Of a stretch of DNA of 64,000 nt, positions 14,969 to 25,855 are shown one piece after another (the first letter of the stretch is position 1; each line of letters begins with the position of its first letter). Source of the DNA: Glycomyces luteolus. Lineage in GTDB: Bacteria > Actinomycetota > Actinomycetes > Mycobacteriales > Micromonosporaceae. Both the position numbers and the translations under genes were made by a program. The notes beneath the pieces are model-generated. The model ran no database searches and was not told where the DNA came from. It saw nothing but the letters and a program-made list of their open reading frames with translations. The stretch lies in assembly GCF_027622875.1 (NCBI RefSeq), contig NZ_JAPZVP010000001.1, positions 1 to 64,000 of the forward strand, written 5' to 3'.

Positions 14969-17563
14969 TCAGATGCGGTTGTTCTGCCCGTTCAGCAGAT
15001 TCGCGACCCGGATGAGGCCCAGGTGCGAGTACGCCTGCGGGTGGTTGCCCAGGCCGCGTTCGGCGATCGGGTCCCACTGCTCGGGCAGGAGGCCCGTGGG
15101 GCCCGCGCACGCGAGGATCTGCTCGAACAGCTCCTCGGCGTCGGTGCGGCGGCCCACCTGCAGGTAGGCCTCGGCGAGCCACGCGGCGCAGATGATGAAC
15201 CCGCCCTCGGTACCAGGCAGGCCGTCGTCGCGGTGGTAGCGGTACACCGTCGGGCCCGAGCGCAGACCGGCCTCGATCTTGAGCACGGTCCTGAGGTAGC
15301 GCGGGTCGTCCGGCGGGAGCAGCCCGGAGAGGCCGACCCACAGGGACGCGGCGTCGAGGTCGTCGTGCCCGTACGCGGCCGTGTAGGCCCCGGCCTCGTC
15401 GTTCCAGCCCAGTTCCAGCACGTTCTTCGCGATCTGGTCGCGCAGCTCGTGCCAGTTGGGGCCGTACTCCATGCCGAACTGGTCGGCGACCTTGAGCGCG
15501 CGGTCCACGGTGACCCAGCACATGACCTTCGAGTACACGTGGTGCCTCGGGGCCTGGCGGGCCTCCCAGATGCCGTGGTCGGGTTCGTGCCAGCGCTTCG
15601 CGACGGCCTCGACCATGCTGCCCATGACCTGCTGCTCGAAGTCCGAGAGGTGCCCGCGGCGCTGCGCGACGGCTTCGACGAGCATCGCCACGGGGCCGAA
15701 CACGTCCAGCTGGACCTGGTTCGACGCGGCGTTGTTGATGCGCACCGGCCGCGCCCCGGCGTAACCGGGGAGCGTGTCGATGATGGCCTCGGGGCTCGGG
15801 GCCATGCCCTCGATGTCGTAGAGCGGGGCGAGCCGCTCGGGGTGGCCCGCGGTGCGCTCGATGATCCCGGCGACCCACGCGAAGTACGACTCGGCCTCTT
15901 GGAGGGAGCCGAGGTCGACGAGGGCGTTCGCGGTCATCGCGGCGTCGCGGATCCAGCAGAACCGGTAGTCCCAGTTGCGCACGCCGCCGAGCTCCTCGGG
16001 GAGCGAGGTGGTGCCCGCGGCGAGGATCGCGCCGGTGGGCTGGAAGCACAGGGCCTTGAGCGCCAAGGCGGAGCGGGAGACCATCTCGGTCTCGACGCGG
16101 GGGAGCCGCAGCGAGTCCGACCAGTTGCGCCAGCCGGCCTCGGTGGTGCGGCGGCGGACGTTGACCGGCGGCTTCCACTCGTCCAGGCTCGCCGATCCCG
16201 CGCGCATCTCGAGCACGACGGACCCGCCGACGGCGGCGAGGTCGACGACCGCGACGGCCAGCGAGTGCTGGCCGTCGTATTCGATGTGCCAGTCCACGCC
16301 GGGGGAGCGCAGGCTGATGGGTTCGCGGCCGCCGAGGACGCGCAGGCCGTCGTCGCCGACGGGCTGCAGCTGCACCGGCAGCTGCCCGAACTCGGGCCGC
16401 GGAGCGAAGGTGATCTTGACGGGGACCTCGCCGGTGACCTCGCGGACGAGGACGGTGGCGTTGAGGTCGCCGCGGCGCCGCGGCGTCGAGTCGAGCCAGT
16501 CGGTGACGGCGAGGCCCGGCCAGCGGGTCTCGACGGTCATCGTGCCGGACACGTAGCGCTGGCCGAGGGGGATGCCGGCGTTGACGGGCTGGACGCTGAA
16601 GTGCCCGGCGTGCTCGCCGCCGAGGAGGTCGGCGAAGACCGAGCCGGAGTCCGGCCGCGGGTGGCACATCCAGGTGACGCGCCCGTCGGGGGTGAGGAGC
16701 GCGTGGTTGGCGCCGTCGGCGAGCATCGTGTGCCGCTCGATGAGCTGCGCGGATTCGCCTTGGAGCCATGCGCGGCGGGTGTCGACGAGGCGGGCGAGGA
16801 GCTTCGCGACGTCCTCGGGGTCGCTGATGCGGAACGCCGCGCGGGTGGGGCCGGGGCCGACGCGGACGCCGACGTCGGGTCCGTGCAGGTGCGCAAACGC
16901 ATTCTCGTCGGTCACGTCATCGCCCAGGAAGAGGACCGCGGAGGCCCCCAGCTGGTGGCGCAGCTTGTCGAGCGCGTCGCCCTTGTGGGTGGTGACCACG
17001 GACAGGTCGATGACGGCCTTGCCCTCGGTGGTCTGCACACCGTCCCATGTGGAGGGTCCTTCGCGGACGTCCTCGATGGCGCGCATCGCATCCGATTCGG
17101 ACGCCTCGCGGACGTGCAGCGCGCAGCCGGCGGGCTTGGGCTCGACCCGGGCGCCCTCGTAGCGTTCGGCGATCGCCGACAGCTCGGCTACGAGCTTGTC
17201 GCGCAATCGCTGGTCCTCGCTGGAGAGCGCCCGGGTGAAGCCGACGTCGAACTCGGACCCGTGGGATCCGACCAGGTGGATCTCGGAGGGCAGGCGGGAG
17301 AGCGCCGCCAGGTCCCGCAGGGCCCGGCCGGAGATGACCGCGACCTTCGTCTGCGGCAGGTTCGCCAGCGTCCGCAGGGCCGAGACCGACTCCGGGATCG
17401 GCATGGCCTGCGAAGGATCGGTGACGATCGGCGCGAGCGTGCCGTCGTAGTCGCACGCGATCAGCAGTTGCGGAACGCGGGCGAGCAGTGTGAGAGCCGA
17501 ACGCAATTCCTCGGAGGAGCTGAAGTCCTCCGACGCGTGGCTCTCAGGGCGTGGTGCGGTCAT
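14969..17563 (-). CDS. otsB: Trehalose-6-phosphate phosphatase fused to GH15 glycosidase
   Basis: 864-aa fusion. Residues ~20-265 form a HAD-type trehalose-phosphatase: DYDGT at 38-42 (nucleophile D38), VISGR, and GDDVTDENAF. From ~285 the protein is a glycoside hydrolase family 15 module: NWDYRFCWIRDA, the GIWEAR acid Glu motif, EGGFIICAAWLAEAY, and LLPEQWDP with the second Glu. GH15 includes glucoamylases and mycobacterial trehalase. The ATG at 17563 follows GGAGAG at a 10-base spacing; an upstream GTG (17584) is less likely. Next gene upstream is otsA. The OtsB half should complete trehalose synthesis; the substrate of the GH15 half is open. Confidence 0.93.
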   Translation of the reverse strand: MTAPRPESHASEDFSSSEELRSALTLLARVPQLLIACDYDGTLAPIVTDPSQAMPIPESVSALRTLANLPQTKVAVISGRALRDLAALSRLPSEIHLVGSHGSEFDVGFTRALSSEDQRLRDKLVAELSAIAERYEGARVEPKPAGCALHVREASESDAMRAIEDVREGPSTWDGVQTTEGKAVIDLSVVTTHKGDALDKLRHQLGASAVLFLGDDVTDENAFAHLHGPDVGVRVGPGPTRAAFRISDPEDVAKLLARLVDTRRAWLQGESAQLIERHTMLADGANHALLTPDGRVTWMCHPRPDSGSVFADLLGGEHAGHFSVQPVNAGIPLGQRYVSGTMTVETRWPGLAVTDWLDSTPRRRGDLNATVLVREVTGEVPVKITFAPRPEFGQLPVQLQPVGDDGLRVLGGREPISLRSPGVDWHIEYDGQHSLAVAVVDLAAVGGSVVLEMRAGSASLDEWKPPVNVRRRTTEAGWRNWSDSLRLPRVETEMVSRSALALKALCFQPTGAILAAGTTSLPEELGGVRNWDYRFCWIRDAAMTANALVDLGSLQEAESYFAWVAGIIERTAGHPERLAPLYDIEGMAPSPEAIIDTLPGYAGARPVRINNAASNQVQLDVFGPVAMLVEAVAQRRGHLSDFEQQVMGSMVEAVAKRWHEPDHGIWEARQAPRHHVYSKVMCWVTVDRALKVADQFGMEYGPNWHELRDQIAKNVLELGWNDEAGAYTAAYGHDDLDAASLWVGLSGLLPPDDPRYLRTVLKIEAGLRSGPTVYRYHRDDGLPGTEGGFIICAAWLAEAYLQVGRRTDAEELFEQILACAGPTGLLPEQWDPIAERGLGNHPQAYSHLGLIRVANLLNGQNNRI

Positions 17564-17628
17564 CGTGGCGTATCTCTCCAACACCGTCGTTGCGGAAATG
17601 TCTCTGCCTGCCGCCCGACCGCCGGGTA

Positions 17629-19059
17629 TCAGACTTCAGCAGGCGGGCTGCCCGGATTGTACGCCGCGCTGCGCTCCGGAACTCCTAGCGCTGTGAGGAA
17701 ACTGCGCGCCCAGCGACTCACGTCGTGCTTGCGCAGATACCGCCTCATGGCGCGCATCCTCTTCATCTTATCGTCGAGAGGCGCATTCGCAGCTGTCACA
17801 AATCCGTCTTTCAAATCGGTCAAATCATGCGGATTGACCAGGAACGCCTGCCGCAGATCGCCTGCGGCACCAGCGAACTCGCTCAGGACGAGCGCGCCGC
17901 GGTTGTCGACCCGGCTCGCCACGTACTCCTTCGCCACCAGGTTCATGCCGTCGCGCAGCGGGGTCACCGCCATCACATCGGCCGCCTGGTACAGCGCCGC
18001 CAGCTCGTACCGGTCGAAGCTCTGGTGCAGGTAGTGCACGGCCGGGAGGCCGACCTGCCCGTACTCGCCGTTGATGCGCCCGACCTGGCGCTCCACCCGC
18101 TCGCGCAGCTTCATGTACTGCTCCACGCGTTCGCGACTGGGGGTCGCGACCTGCACCATCACCGCGTTCGGCACCTGCAGGCGGCCGTCCTCCAGGAGCT
18201 CCCGGAAGGCCTTGAGCCGCTGCTCGATGCCCTTGGTGTAGTCGAGCCGGTCCACACCGAGGATGATCGTCTCCGGCTCGCCGAGCTCCATGCGGATCTC
18301 CTTGGCGCGCTGGCGGACCCGCTCGGAGTTCGCGACCTCTTCGTTGTGGGCGGTGTCGATCGAGATGGGGAAGGCGTCGGCGCGCACGAGCCGGTCGTCG
18401 ACGGTGACGTAGTGCCCCCGCGGCCGGTAGCCGAGGAGGTGCCGGGTGAGCGCCAGGAAGTTCTGCGCCGCGAGGGGCCGCTGGAAGCCCACCAGGTCGG
18501 CGCCGAGGAGCCCGTTGAGGATCTCCATGCGGTGCGGGAGCTGCATGAACAGCTCCACGGGCGGGAACGGGATGTGCAGGAAGAACCCGATCCGCAGGTC
18601 GGGGCGCCGCTCGCGCAGCATCCCGGGGACGAGCTGCAGCTGGTAGTCCTGGACCCACACGACCGCCCCGGGGGCGGCCTCGCGGGCGCAGATGTCGGCG
18701 AAGCGTTCGTTGACCTCGTAGTAGGACTTCCACCAGGAGCGGCGGAAGACGCGCGGTTCGACCGCGTCGTGGTAGAGCGGCCACAGCGAGGCGTTCGAGA
18801 ACCCCTCGTAGTAGCGCAGGACTTCGTTCTCGCTCAACGGGACCGGCATGAGGGTGACGCCTTCGGACTCGAAGGCGTCAGGGGCTTCGCCGGCGGTGCC
18901 GGCCCAGCCGATCCACGTGCCGCGATTGGCCTGGAGAACGGGTTCGAGGGCGGTGACGAGGCCGCCAGGGGATCGGCGCCAGGTTCGGTTTCCCTCGTCG
19001 TCGACCACTGAGTCGACGGGGAGGCGGTTGGCGACGACAATGAAGGATGCGTTGCTCAA
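17629..19059 (-). CDS. otsA: Alpha,alpha-trehalose-phosphate synthase (UDP- or GDP-glucose forming)
   Basis: 476-aa GT20 enzyme making trehalose-6-phosphate from a nucleotide-glucose and glucose-6-phosphate. Signatures: [11 protein letters not shown] at the N-terminus, [55 protein letters not shown] and the C-terminal [13 protein letters not shown]. The TTG start at 19057-19059 has a strong ribosome site AAGGAGG nine bases upstream. It is followed after 65 bp by the otsB-GH15 fusion, so T6P synthesis and dephosphorylation are co-encoded. Length and motifs are normal. Confidence 0.95.
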   Translation of the reverse strand: MSNASFIVVANRLPVDSVVDDEGNRTWRRSPGGLVTALEPVLQANRGTWIGWAGTAGEAPDAFESEGVTLMPVPLSENEVLRYYEGFSNASLWPLYHDAVEPRVFRRSWWKSYYEVNERFADICAREAAPGAVVWVQDYQLQLVPGMLRERRPDLRIGFFLHIPFPPVELFMQLPHRMEILNGLLGADLVGFQRPLAAQNFLALTRHLLGYRPRGHYVTVDDRLVRADAFPISIDTAHNEEVANSERVRQRAKEIRMELGEPETIILGVDRLDYTKGIEQRLKAFRELLEDGRLQVPNAVMVQVATPSRERVEQYMKLRERVERQVGRINGEYGQVGLPAVHYLHQSFDRYELAALYQAADVMAVTPLRDGMNLVAKEYVASRVDNRGALVLSEFAGAAGDLRQAFLVNPHDLTDLKDGFVTAANAPLDDKMKRMRAMRRYLRKHDVSRWARSFLTALGVPERSAAYNPGSPPAEV

Positions 19060-19164
19060 TTCGTATTTCCTCCTTTTCGCAAGCCTACCGGGACGGGGTG
19101 CCCGGCGGTCGCGGTGACGCAGACGGTCCCCGCGACGGCCCGATTGGCGGATACCCCCGGCGAC

Positions 19165-19193
19165 TTGACATCATTGGGACCGGTCAGTTCAGT
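19165..19193 (+). promoter_or_regulatory. Candidate sigma70 promoter of ettA
   Basis: A perfect -35 TTGACA (19165-19170) is followed after 17 bp by TTCAGT (19188-19193), a weak -10. The start would give a ~22-base leader carrying the GAAGGA ribosome site before GTG 19222. Confidence 0.5.
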
Positions 19194-19221
19194 ACGGCTC
19201 GTCCCAAAGCGAAGGATCAGC

Positions 19222-20901
<1,680 letters not shown>

Positions 20902-20903
20902 CC

Positions 20904-21305
20904 GTGGCACGCTTCAAGACCGACGTCCCGCTGCGCTGGTCGGACATGGACGCCTTCGGGCACGTGAACAACAACCAGTTCATGGTGCTGCTCGAAGAGG
21001 CCCGTGTCGCGATGATGTTCTCCGCCGCCGCGGAATCCGGCATCCCCGGGTTCCGCGAAGGCGTCGTCGTGGCCCGCCACGAGGTGGACTTCCTGCTGCC
21101 CGTGGTCGTGCCCGCCGAGACCCGGGTCGAGCTCTGGGTCGAGCGGATCGGGAACTCCTCGTTCTCGTTCGCCTACGAGCTCATGGCGAACGACAAGCTC
21201 GCGCTCCGCGCCAAGACCGTGATGGTGCCCTTCGACATCGTCACCCAGCGCCCGAGGCGCATCACCGCGGAGGAGCGGGCCTACCTCGAGCAGTGGACCG
21301 ACTGA
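20904..21305 (+). CDS. Acyl-CoA thioesterase (4HBT hot-dog fold)
   Basis: 133-aa single hot-dog domain with the 4HBT motif RWSDMDAFGHVNNNQFMVLLEEAR; the Asp in DMDxxGHVNN is the expected catalytic residue. GTG start at 20904, two bases after ettA, with no in-frame alternative that keeps the motif spacing. The physiological thioester is unknown. The pairing with ettA is conserved in actinobacteria (M. tuberculosis Rv2475c beside Rv2477c, recalled). Confidence 0.9.
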   Translation: MARFKTDVPLRWSDMDAFGHVNNNQFMVLLEEARVAMMFSAAAESGIPGFREGVVVARHEVDFLLPVVVPAETRVELWVERIGNSSFSFAYELMANDKLALRAKTVMVPFDIVTQRPRRITAEERAYLEQWTD

Positions 21306-21312
21306 CGCTCCG

Positions 21313-21876
21313 ATGACCGACCCGACGACCGCCGGGGACGACGCGGCCTTCGCCGCTCGCGCCGCCAGGCTCGACCCCGACGCCCTCGTGCTCGCGCAGG
21401 GCGGCCGCCTCTGGGCGGCACTGCCCATCGGCGTCCTCGCCGTCCGCGAAGCCGCCGACGGCGACCTCGCCGAGGGCCTCTACCGCGCCGGCGACCTCGT
21501 CGCCGGCGAAGCCGCGCCCCGGCCCGTCGCGGAATGGCGCGGGCGCCTCCCCAAGCAGCCGTGGACGACCGTCGAGACCGTCCCGGCCGCCGACATCGCC
21601 GACATCGACCGCAAGGCCGCACAGGCCCTGCGGGAGCGGCGCGGCCAGGGCATCGGGGACCGGCGCCTGCGCGACGCCATGCTCGACCACGTCACCCTCC
21701 GCGTCGAACACGACGGCAGGATCTATCCGGTCGAATTCCGACTCGTCGCCGCCTTGTGCCGCATGGGCTTTCTCGGGGAGGACCCGGTCAAGGTCCTCAA
21801 GGCCGGTCGCCGCATCGGGCTCGCCGGCACCTACGGCACCGTCTGGGACAGGGACCGCGGCCTGCCGATGCTGTGA
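21313..21876 (+). CDS. Conserved unknown protein downstream of ettA-thioesterase
   Basis: 187-aa soluble, charged protein without signal peptide or membrane helix. Noticeable segments are WAALPIGVLAVREAADGD, LPKQPWTTVETVPAADIADI and a C-terminal CRMGFLGEDPVKVLKAGRRIGLAGTYGTVW. It begins 7 bp after the thioesterase stop, so it is very probably the third gene of that operon. The place is that of the Rv2474c-type unknown in mycobacteria. I cannot assign a domain. Confidence 0.75.
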   Translation: MTDPTTAGDDAAFAARAARLDPDALVLAQGGRLWAALPIGVLAVREAADGDLAEGLYRAGDLVAGEAAPRPVAEWRGRLPKQPWTTVETVPAADIADIDRKAAQALRERRGQGIGDRRLRDAMLDHVTLRVEHDGRIYPVEFRLVAALCRMGFLGEDPVKVLKAGRRIGLAGTYGTVWDRDRGLPML

Positions 21877-22217
21877 CCGATTCGGAACACACAGTGACGT
21901 CACACCATTCGGTGACGGATACCCGACGTCCGGAGGATGGGACGGCGCTTCCCGTTCTGATACATATGAAACCGGTGACAGTACCCCGTTCGTGCCTGCG
22001 AACAAACGCGCGACGGTTCATACTTTTGGTCAGGATTGGTTGACGCTTGTGCCATGTCAGTGGCAAGCCCTAGTCTGCTCACTGCAACACGACGTAACTT
22101 GGCTATGCCCCGCGAAGCACAACCAATCACAACCAATGGTTCAGCTCAGCATGAATGCCAACGTATTACCCAACACTGCCAGTGATTCGCATTTTGGGTG
22201 GGAAGGCGGACAACACC
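21877..22217. other. 341-bp intergenic region before the YbjN gene
   Basis: Clearly less GC-rich than its surroundings. It contains TTGACG at 22039-22044 without a well-spaced -10, the direct repeat AACCAATCACAACCAAT near 22121, and several short inverted repeats. It probably holds the promoter and leader of the YbjN-domain gene. No RNA gene or small ORF is convincing. Confidence 0.45.
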
Positions 22218-23015
22218 ATGGCATGGTGGCGCAGCAGAAAACGCGACGCACAGCAAGAATCGATCGCCGAGGCGGTCGCGGAAGCCGACAGCGAGCTCGG
22301 CGGAGCCGCCGAACGCGCCCAGGCACGCGGCAGCCAGCCGAGCGCGGTCCCGACCCCGCGCGCCGAGCGGCATGAGGATCCTGAACTCGACACCGAGGAG
22401 TTCGAGGTCGACCTCGAGTTCGCCTCCCGTGAGCTGCGCCACGAGCTCACCGCGGAGCAGCTCCTGCTCGGCCCCGAGCGGGAGCAGATCTCCGAGGTCG
22501 ACCGCTGGCATCTCATCAAGCGCGATCTCGAGGAGATCGACCCGGACTTCGTCACCGACCTGGAGCAGATCGCCGCCGACGCGGTGGCCCAGGAGGCCGA
22601 TGAGGCCGCGCCGCTCGACTCGGAGCGCATCATCGCGGCCCTGAAGAGCCTCGACATCCGCTACCTCGTCGACGAGAACGGCGGCATCGTGGCCCTCTGG
22701 GAGCGCCACATCGTCCAGGTCCGCGCCGAAGGCCCCGACGCCGACATCCTGGTCCTGCGCGCCCGCGCCTACCAGACCGTCCCCCGCGAGTGGGCCGAGC
22801 GCGGCTACGCCGCCATGAACGAGTGGAACCGCACCCGACGCTTCCTCAAGGCCTACCTCGGCGAGCCGACCGAATCGGGCGCGCTCCCGGTCTTCGGGGA
22901 GATCCAGGTCCCCGTCCGCCCCGGCATCACCACCGCCCTGCTCGAAGAGCTCATCGACTGCGGCACCGCGATCTCGGGCACATTCGTCGAGTGGCTCGAG
23001 GGCGAACTGCTGTAA
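22218..23015 (+). CDS. YbjN-domain protein
   Basis: 265-aa cytosolic protein. The first ~130 residues are charged and predicted helical; residues from ~140 form a YbjN-type (type III secretion chaperone-like) sensory fold: IIAALKSLDIRYLVDENGGI, then ALWERHIVQVRAEG and the WNRTRRFLKAYL segment. ATG 22218 begins MAWWRSRKRD and follows GGGAAGGCGG; codons further upstream in frame look non-coding. YbjN proteins affect motility and stress phenotypes in enterobacteria, but no biochemical role is settled. Terminator hairpin follows. Confidence 0.8.
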   Translation: MAWWRSRKRDAQQESIAEAVAEADSELGGAAERAQARGSQPSAVPTPRAERHEDPELDTEEFEVDLEFASRELRHELTAEQLLLGPEREQISEVDRWHLIKRDLEEIDPDFVTDLEQIAADAVAQEADEAAPLDSERIIAALKSLDIRYLVDENGGIVALWERHIVQVRAEGPDADILVLRARAYQTVPREWAERGYAAMNEWNRTRRFLKAYLGEPTESGALPVFGEIQVPVRPGITTALLEELIDCGTAISGTFVEWLEGELL

Positions 23016-23041
23016 ACCCTGCCGGTCTGACCGTTGTGCAC

Positions 23042-23077
23042 CGCCGCCCCGGGCTCCCATCGGAGCCCGGGGCGGCG
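23042..23077 (+). terminator. Perfect 16-bp hairpin after the YbjN gene
   Basis: CGCCGCCCCGGGCTCC pairs perfectly across CATC; the tail is only CTTTG, so termination may need Rho or act as an mRNA-stabilising end. Confidence 0.6.
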
Positions 23078-23153
23078 CTTTGAGCAGGTGAGATTCCCTT
23101 CAAACCGGTACGCTCATGAGGAACCCCCATCTCCAAATTGGATAGGAGACCTC

Positions 23154-24059
23154 ATGACCTCCGAACCCCAAGGCGCCCGTCCCCCTGGCACCGCCGCACC
23201 CGCCCCCTTCGCCTCCAACCCCGAACCCGAAGCGCCGCAACCAGATGCCACGGTGAACTTCCCCGCGCAGGCCGCGCCATCGGCCTTCGAGTCCGAAGTA
23301 GACGCAACCGTGAAGGTGGTCCCGGGCTCGGCATCGCGGCCCGCCGCGGCGCCGACGGCCGCCGCTTCGCCCCAGTCCGGTTTCGCCTCCAGCGACGAGG
23401 ACTTCCTCACGGAGACACAGGCACCCGTTTCCGCGGACTTCCCATCGTTCGCGCCCGCGCCCGTCGTCGCGGAAGCGCCTTCGGCCGCACCAGCACCCGC
23501 AGCGTCCCCCGGCGCCATGCCGCAGGCGACACTCCCGTCGCCGGTCGCCCCGCCCGTCCAGGGCTACGCGATGACCCCGCCGCCGATGGGCCCGCCCGCA
23601 GGATCGCCGGTCGGACCGCCCCCCGGGATGCCGACCGGACCCATACCGCTGCCCCCCGCGCCGCGCAAGCCCCGCAACAAGGCCGCCATCGCCTTCGCGG
23701 TGATCGCGATCGTGCTCTTCATCGCCGCGGCGGCCTTCGGCATCCTCTACTCGGAGAAGGCGAACGACTTCACTGAACAGGCCGGCCAGCTCGAGTCAGC
23801 CGAAGCCGAGCGCGACGAACTCGCGGACGCGAAGGCCGAACTCGAGAACGAGATCGTCGCGCTCCAGCTCGAGCGCGACAACCTCCAGGCCGACTCCGAG
23901 GCCCGCCAGGTCTGCTCCGATGCGCTCGAAATCCTGATCGCCGACGAGTACCCGGGCACCATCGACGACCTCGAAGACCTGGCCAGCAGCGAATACCTGG
24001 AATGGGCCCAGGCCCACGACGAGCTCTACCGCGAGGTCGAGCGCCAGTGCCTCGCCTGA
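23154..24059 (+). CDS. Pro/Ala-rich single-pass membrane protein with coiled coil
   Basis: 301-aa protein. A ~180-residue Pro/Ala-rich low-complexity cytosolic N-terminus is followed by basic RKPRNKAA, one membrane helix (IAFAVIAIVLFIAAAAFGILY), and an acidic coiled coil with heptad Leu/Ala (ESAEAERDELADAKAELENE) ending in a short domain with two Cys. ATG 23154 follows ATAGGAGACC. The topology suggests an external coiled-coil domain. Family not recognised; similar layouts occur in actinobacterial cell-wall or secretion accessory proteins, but no function is claimed. Confidence 0.75.
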   Translation: MTSEPQGARPPGTAAPAPFASNPEPEAPQPDATVNFPAQAAPSAFESEVDATVKVVPGSASRPAAAPTAAASPQSGFASSDEDFLTETQAPVSADFPSFAPAPVVAEAPSAAPAPAASPGAMPQATLPSPVAPPVQGYAMTPPPMGPPAGSPVGPPPGMPTGPIPLPPAPRKPRNKAAIAFAVIAIVLFIAAAAFGILYSEKANDFTEQAGQLESAEAERDELADAKAELENEIVALQLERDNLQADSEARQVCSDALEILIADEYPGTIDDLEDLASSEYLEWAQAHDELYREVERQCLA

Positions 24060-24076
24060 CCTGAGCGCGTACATGA

Positions 24077-24112
24077 AAACGGAGCGGCGGGGTCATCCCT
24101 GCCGCTCCGTTT
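24077..24112 (+). terminator. Rho-independent terminator
   Basis: AAACGGAGCGGCGGGG pairs with CCCTGCCGCTCCGTTT (one G-T) around TCAT, 17 bp after the stop at 24059. Confidence 0.75.
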
Positions 24113-24150
24113 CGATGTTCAGTTGCCTTGGTGCAGAACGAGTGCTACCC

Positions 24151-24337
24151 GTTCGGCGTGGTGCGCTCGGGCTTCATGCGTTCGGCGTGGTGCGCTCGGG
24201 CTTCATGCGTTCCGCGTGGTGCGCTCGGGCTTCACGCGTTCGGCGTGGTGCGCTCGGGCTTCACGCGTTCGGCGTGGTGCGCTCGGGCTTCATGCGTTCC
24301 GCATACTGCGCTCAAGCTTCATGCGTTCCGCATGAAG
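24151..24337 (+). repeat. 29-bp tandem repeat, six full units plus a partial, overlapping the glbO 3' end
   Basis: Full units start at 24151, 24180, 24209, 24238, 24267 and 24296; a partial seventh starts at 24325. Unit head GTTCGGCGTGGTGCGCTC, tail GGGCTTCATGC. Units 1, 2 and 5 are identical; 3 and 4 differ by one or two bases; unit 6, nearest the gene, is the most diverged. The glbO stop codon (minus strand, 24319-24321) lies inside unit 6. 29 is not a multiple of three and there are no spacers, so it is neither coding nor CRISPR. Confidence 0.95.
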
Positions 24338-24747
24338 TCCGCCGCCCGCTCCATGTACTCCCACATGACCTTGTCGTACTCGGGCGCCAGAGCGACCTCG
24401 TCCATCGCGTGGCGCATGCAGCGCAGCCAGGCGTCGCGCTCGCGCTCGCCGATCGTGAAAGGCGCATGGCGCATCCGCAGGCGCGGGTGGCCCCGCTCCT
24501 CGGAATACGTGTGCGGCCCGCCCCAGTACTGCTCGAGGAACATCTTCAACCGCCGGGCGGCCGGGGCCAGGTCCGCTTCGGGGTACATCGGGCGCATGAT
24601 CGGGTCGTCGGCCACCTGCGCGTAGAACGCGCTGGTCAGACGCTCGAAGGTCGCTTCGCCGCCCACGGCCTCGTAGAAGGACTGCGTGGGCGCAGGCTGT
24701 CCGGTCGGCGTCAGGGCCACCACGGCCCGCGGGCTGTCACTAGGCAT
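24319..24747 (-). CDS. glbO: Group II truncated haemoglobin
   Basis: 142-aa 2-on-2 globin. Signatures: [27 protein letters not shown], the [14 protein letters not shown] region with the B/E/F-helix residues, and the C-terminal [12 protein letters not shown] containing the group-II Trp G8 and helix G/H. Binds O2; proposed roles are oxygen sensing and detoxification of NO or peroxide. ATG at 24745-24747 ([14 protein letters not shown]) is close to GGGAG; a start 16 codons upstream adds non-conserved residues. The last codons and the stop are built from the first units of a tandem repeat array. Confidence 0.93.
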   Translation of the reverse strand: MPSDSPRAVVALTPTGQPAPTQSFYEAVGGEATFERLTSAFYAQVADDPIMRPMYPEADLAPAARRLKMFLEQYWGGPHTYSEERGHPRLRMRHAPFTIGERERDAWLRCMRHAMDEVALAPEYDKVMWEYMERAADFMRNA

Positions 24748-24823
24748 CTCCCAATCGTGCCAAGGGCGGGACCGACTGGGAAGGCGATCCGGCACGCGTC
24801 ACACCGAATGCGCCCTACATCAC

Positions 24824-25855
24824 CTAAGCCGGAGTCCCGGCGGCCCCCGCCGCACCAGCGGCCCCGCCCGCGGCCGAGCGCGGCACGTAGATCCGGCCGC
24901 TCGTCGCCGGGTCGATGATCCCGGCCTCCCGCAGCGCCTCGGTGACGCGCAGCCGCAGCTCGCGGCCCGCCGCCCACTGCTGGTCGGAGGCCGTGCGCAC
25001 GCCGAGGCGCACCTTGATCTCGTCGATCGTCATCTCGATCGGCCCGAGGTACTCGGGCTCCTTGAGGATGTGGGTGCTCCACTCCTCCTCCTCGACGAAC
25101 GCCGCGGCGACCTGCGTGATGATCTCCCCGGCCCGGTCGATGTCCGCCGACGGCGGCAGAGGCGTGTCGACGACCACGTACGCCCAGCCCTGGCTCGAGT
25201 TGCCGACCCGCAGGATCTGGCCGTTGCGCACGTACCACAGTGTCCCGTCGAGCGACCTGAGCGTGGTGACGCGCAGGCCCATGTCCACCACCACGCCGGA
25301 AGCGTCGCCGACGTCGACGACGTCGCCGACGCCGTACTGGTCCTCGATGAGGATGAAGATCCCGGCCAGGTAGTCCTGCACGAGGTTCTGGGCGCCGAAG
25401 CCGATCGCGATGCCCGCGATGCCCGCGCTGGCGAGGATCGGCGCGAGGTTGACGTTGAAGGCGCTGAGCACGAGCATGAACGCAATGGTGAAGATCACGA
25501 TTCCGGCGACGTGCTGGAGCACACCGGTGAGGGTCTCGGCGCGCTTGTCACTGCGGTCGCCGAGCAGCTCGTCGCGGCGGGAATTGCCGGAGCCGAGCTT
25601 GTCCGCCAGCTCAGCGATCGACTGCGGGCCCTTGATCGAGGTGACCTGCTTGATGATGCGGCCTATGGCCCGGTTGACGAGCCAGCGGAGGAAGAAGGCC
25701 GCCACGACGATGAGCAGGACCTGCCCGATCTTGTCGAGCACCACGCCGCCGTCGAGGGCGAACTCCTCGTTGCCGGTGATCTTGTACAGCAGCGAGCACG
25801 AGTTGAAGCCCGGGTCGCAGGGCGAGGTCCCCTCGGTGGCGGCAAGCAATTCCAC
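24824..25855 (-). CDS. MscS-family small-conductance mechanosensitive channel
   Basis: 343-aa channel. Three membrane helices (about 40-65, 110-135, 140-165) lead into the pore helix and the MscS beta domain: SAGIAGIAIGFGAQNLVQDYLAGIFILIEDQYGVGD is the TM3/beta junction (quoted in parts). The C-terminal tail is Ala/Gly-rich. GTG at 25853-25855 is favoured: AGAAGGA lies 6 bases upstream, whereas the ATG at 25876 places that ribosome site inside the gene. Protects against hypo-osmotic shock, and fits the trehalose genes nearby. Confidence 0.9.
   Translation of the reverse strand: MELLAATEGTSPCDPGFNSCSLLYKITGNEEFALDGGVVLDKIGQVLLIVVAAFFLRWLVNRAIGRIIKQVTSIKGPQSIAELADKLGSGNSRRDELLGDRSDKRAETLTGVLQHVAGIVIFTIAFMLVLSAFNVNLAPILASAGIAGIAIGFGAQNLVQDYLAGIFILIEDQYGVGDVVDVGDASGVVVDMGLRVTTLRSLDGTLWYVRNGQILRVGNSSQGWAYVVVDTPLPPSADIDRAGEIITQVAAAFVEEEEWSTHILKEPEYLGPIEMTIDEIKVRLGVRTASDQQWAAGRELRLRVTEALREAGIIDPATSGRIYVPRSAAGGAAGAAGAAGTPA

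Noticed and set aside
14879-18034. 1051-codon open frame on the plus strand over the trehalose genes
   Set aside because: Antisense to otsA and the otsB fusion; low-complexity composition.
22155-22217. Longer YbjN protein starting at 22155
   Set aside because: Added residues look non-coding and bypass the ribosome site before ATG 22218.
24151-24337. CRISPR array
   Set aside because: The 29-bp units are directly adjacent with no spacers, and no cas genes are in the window.
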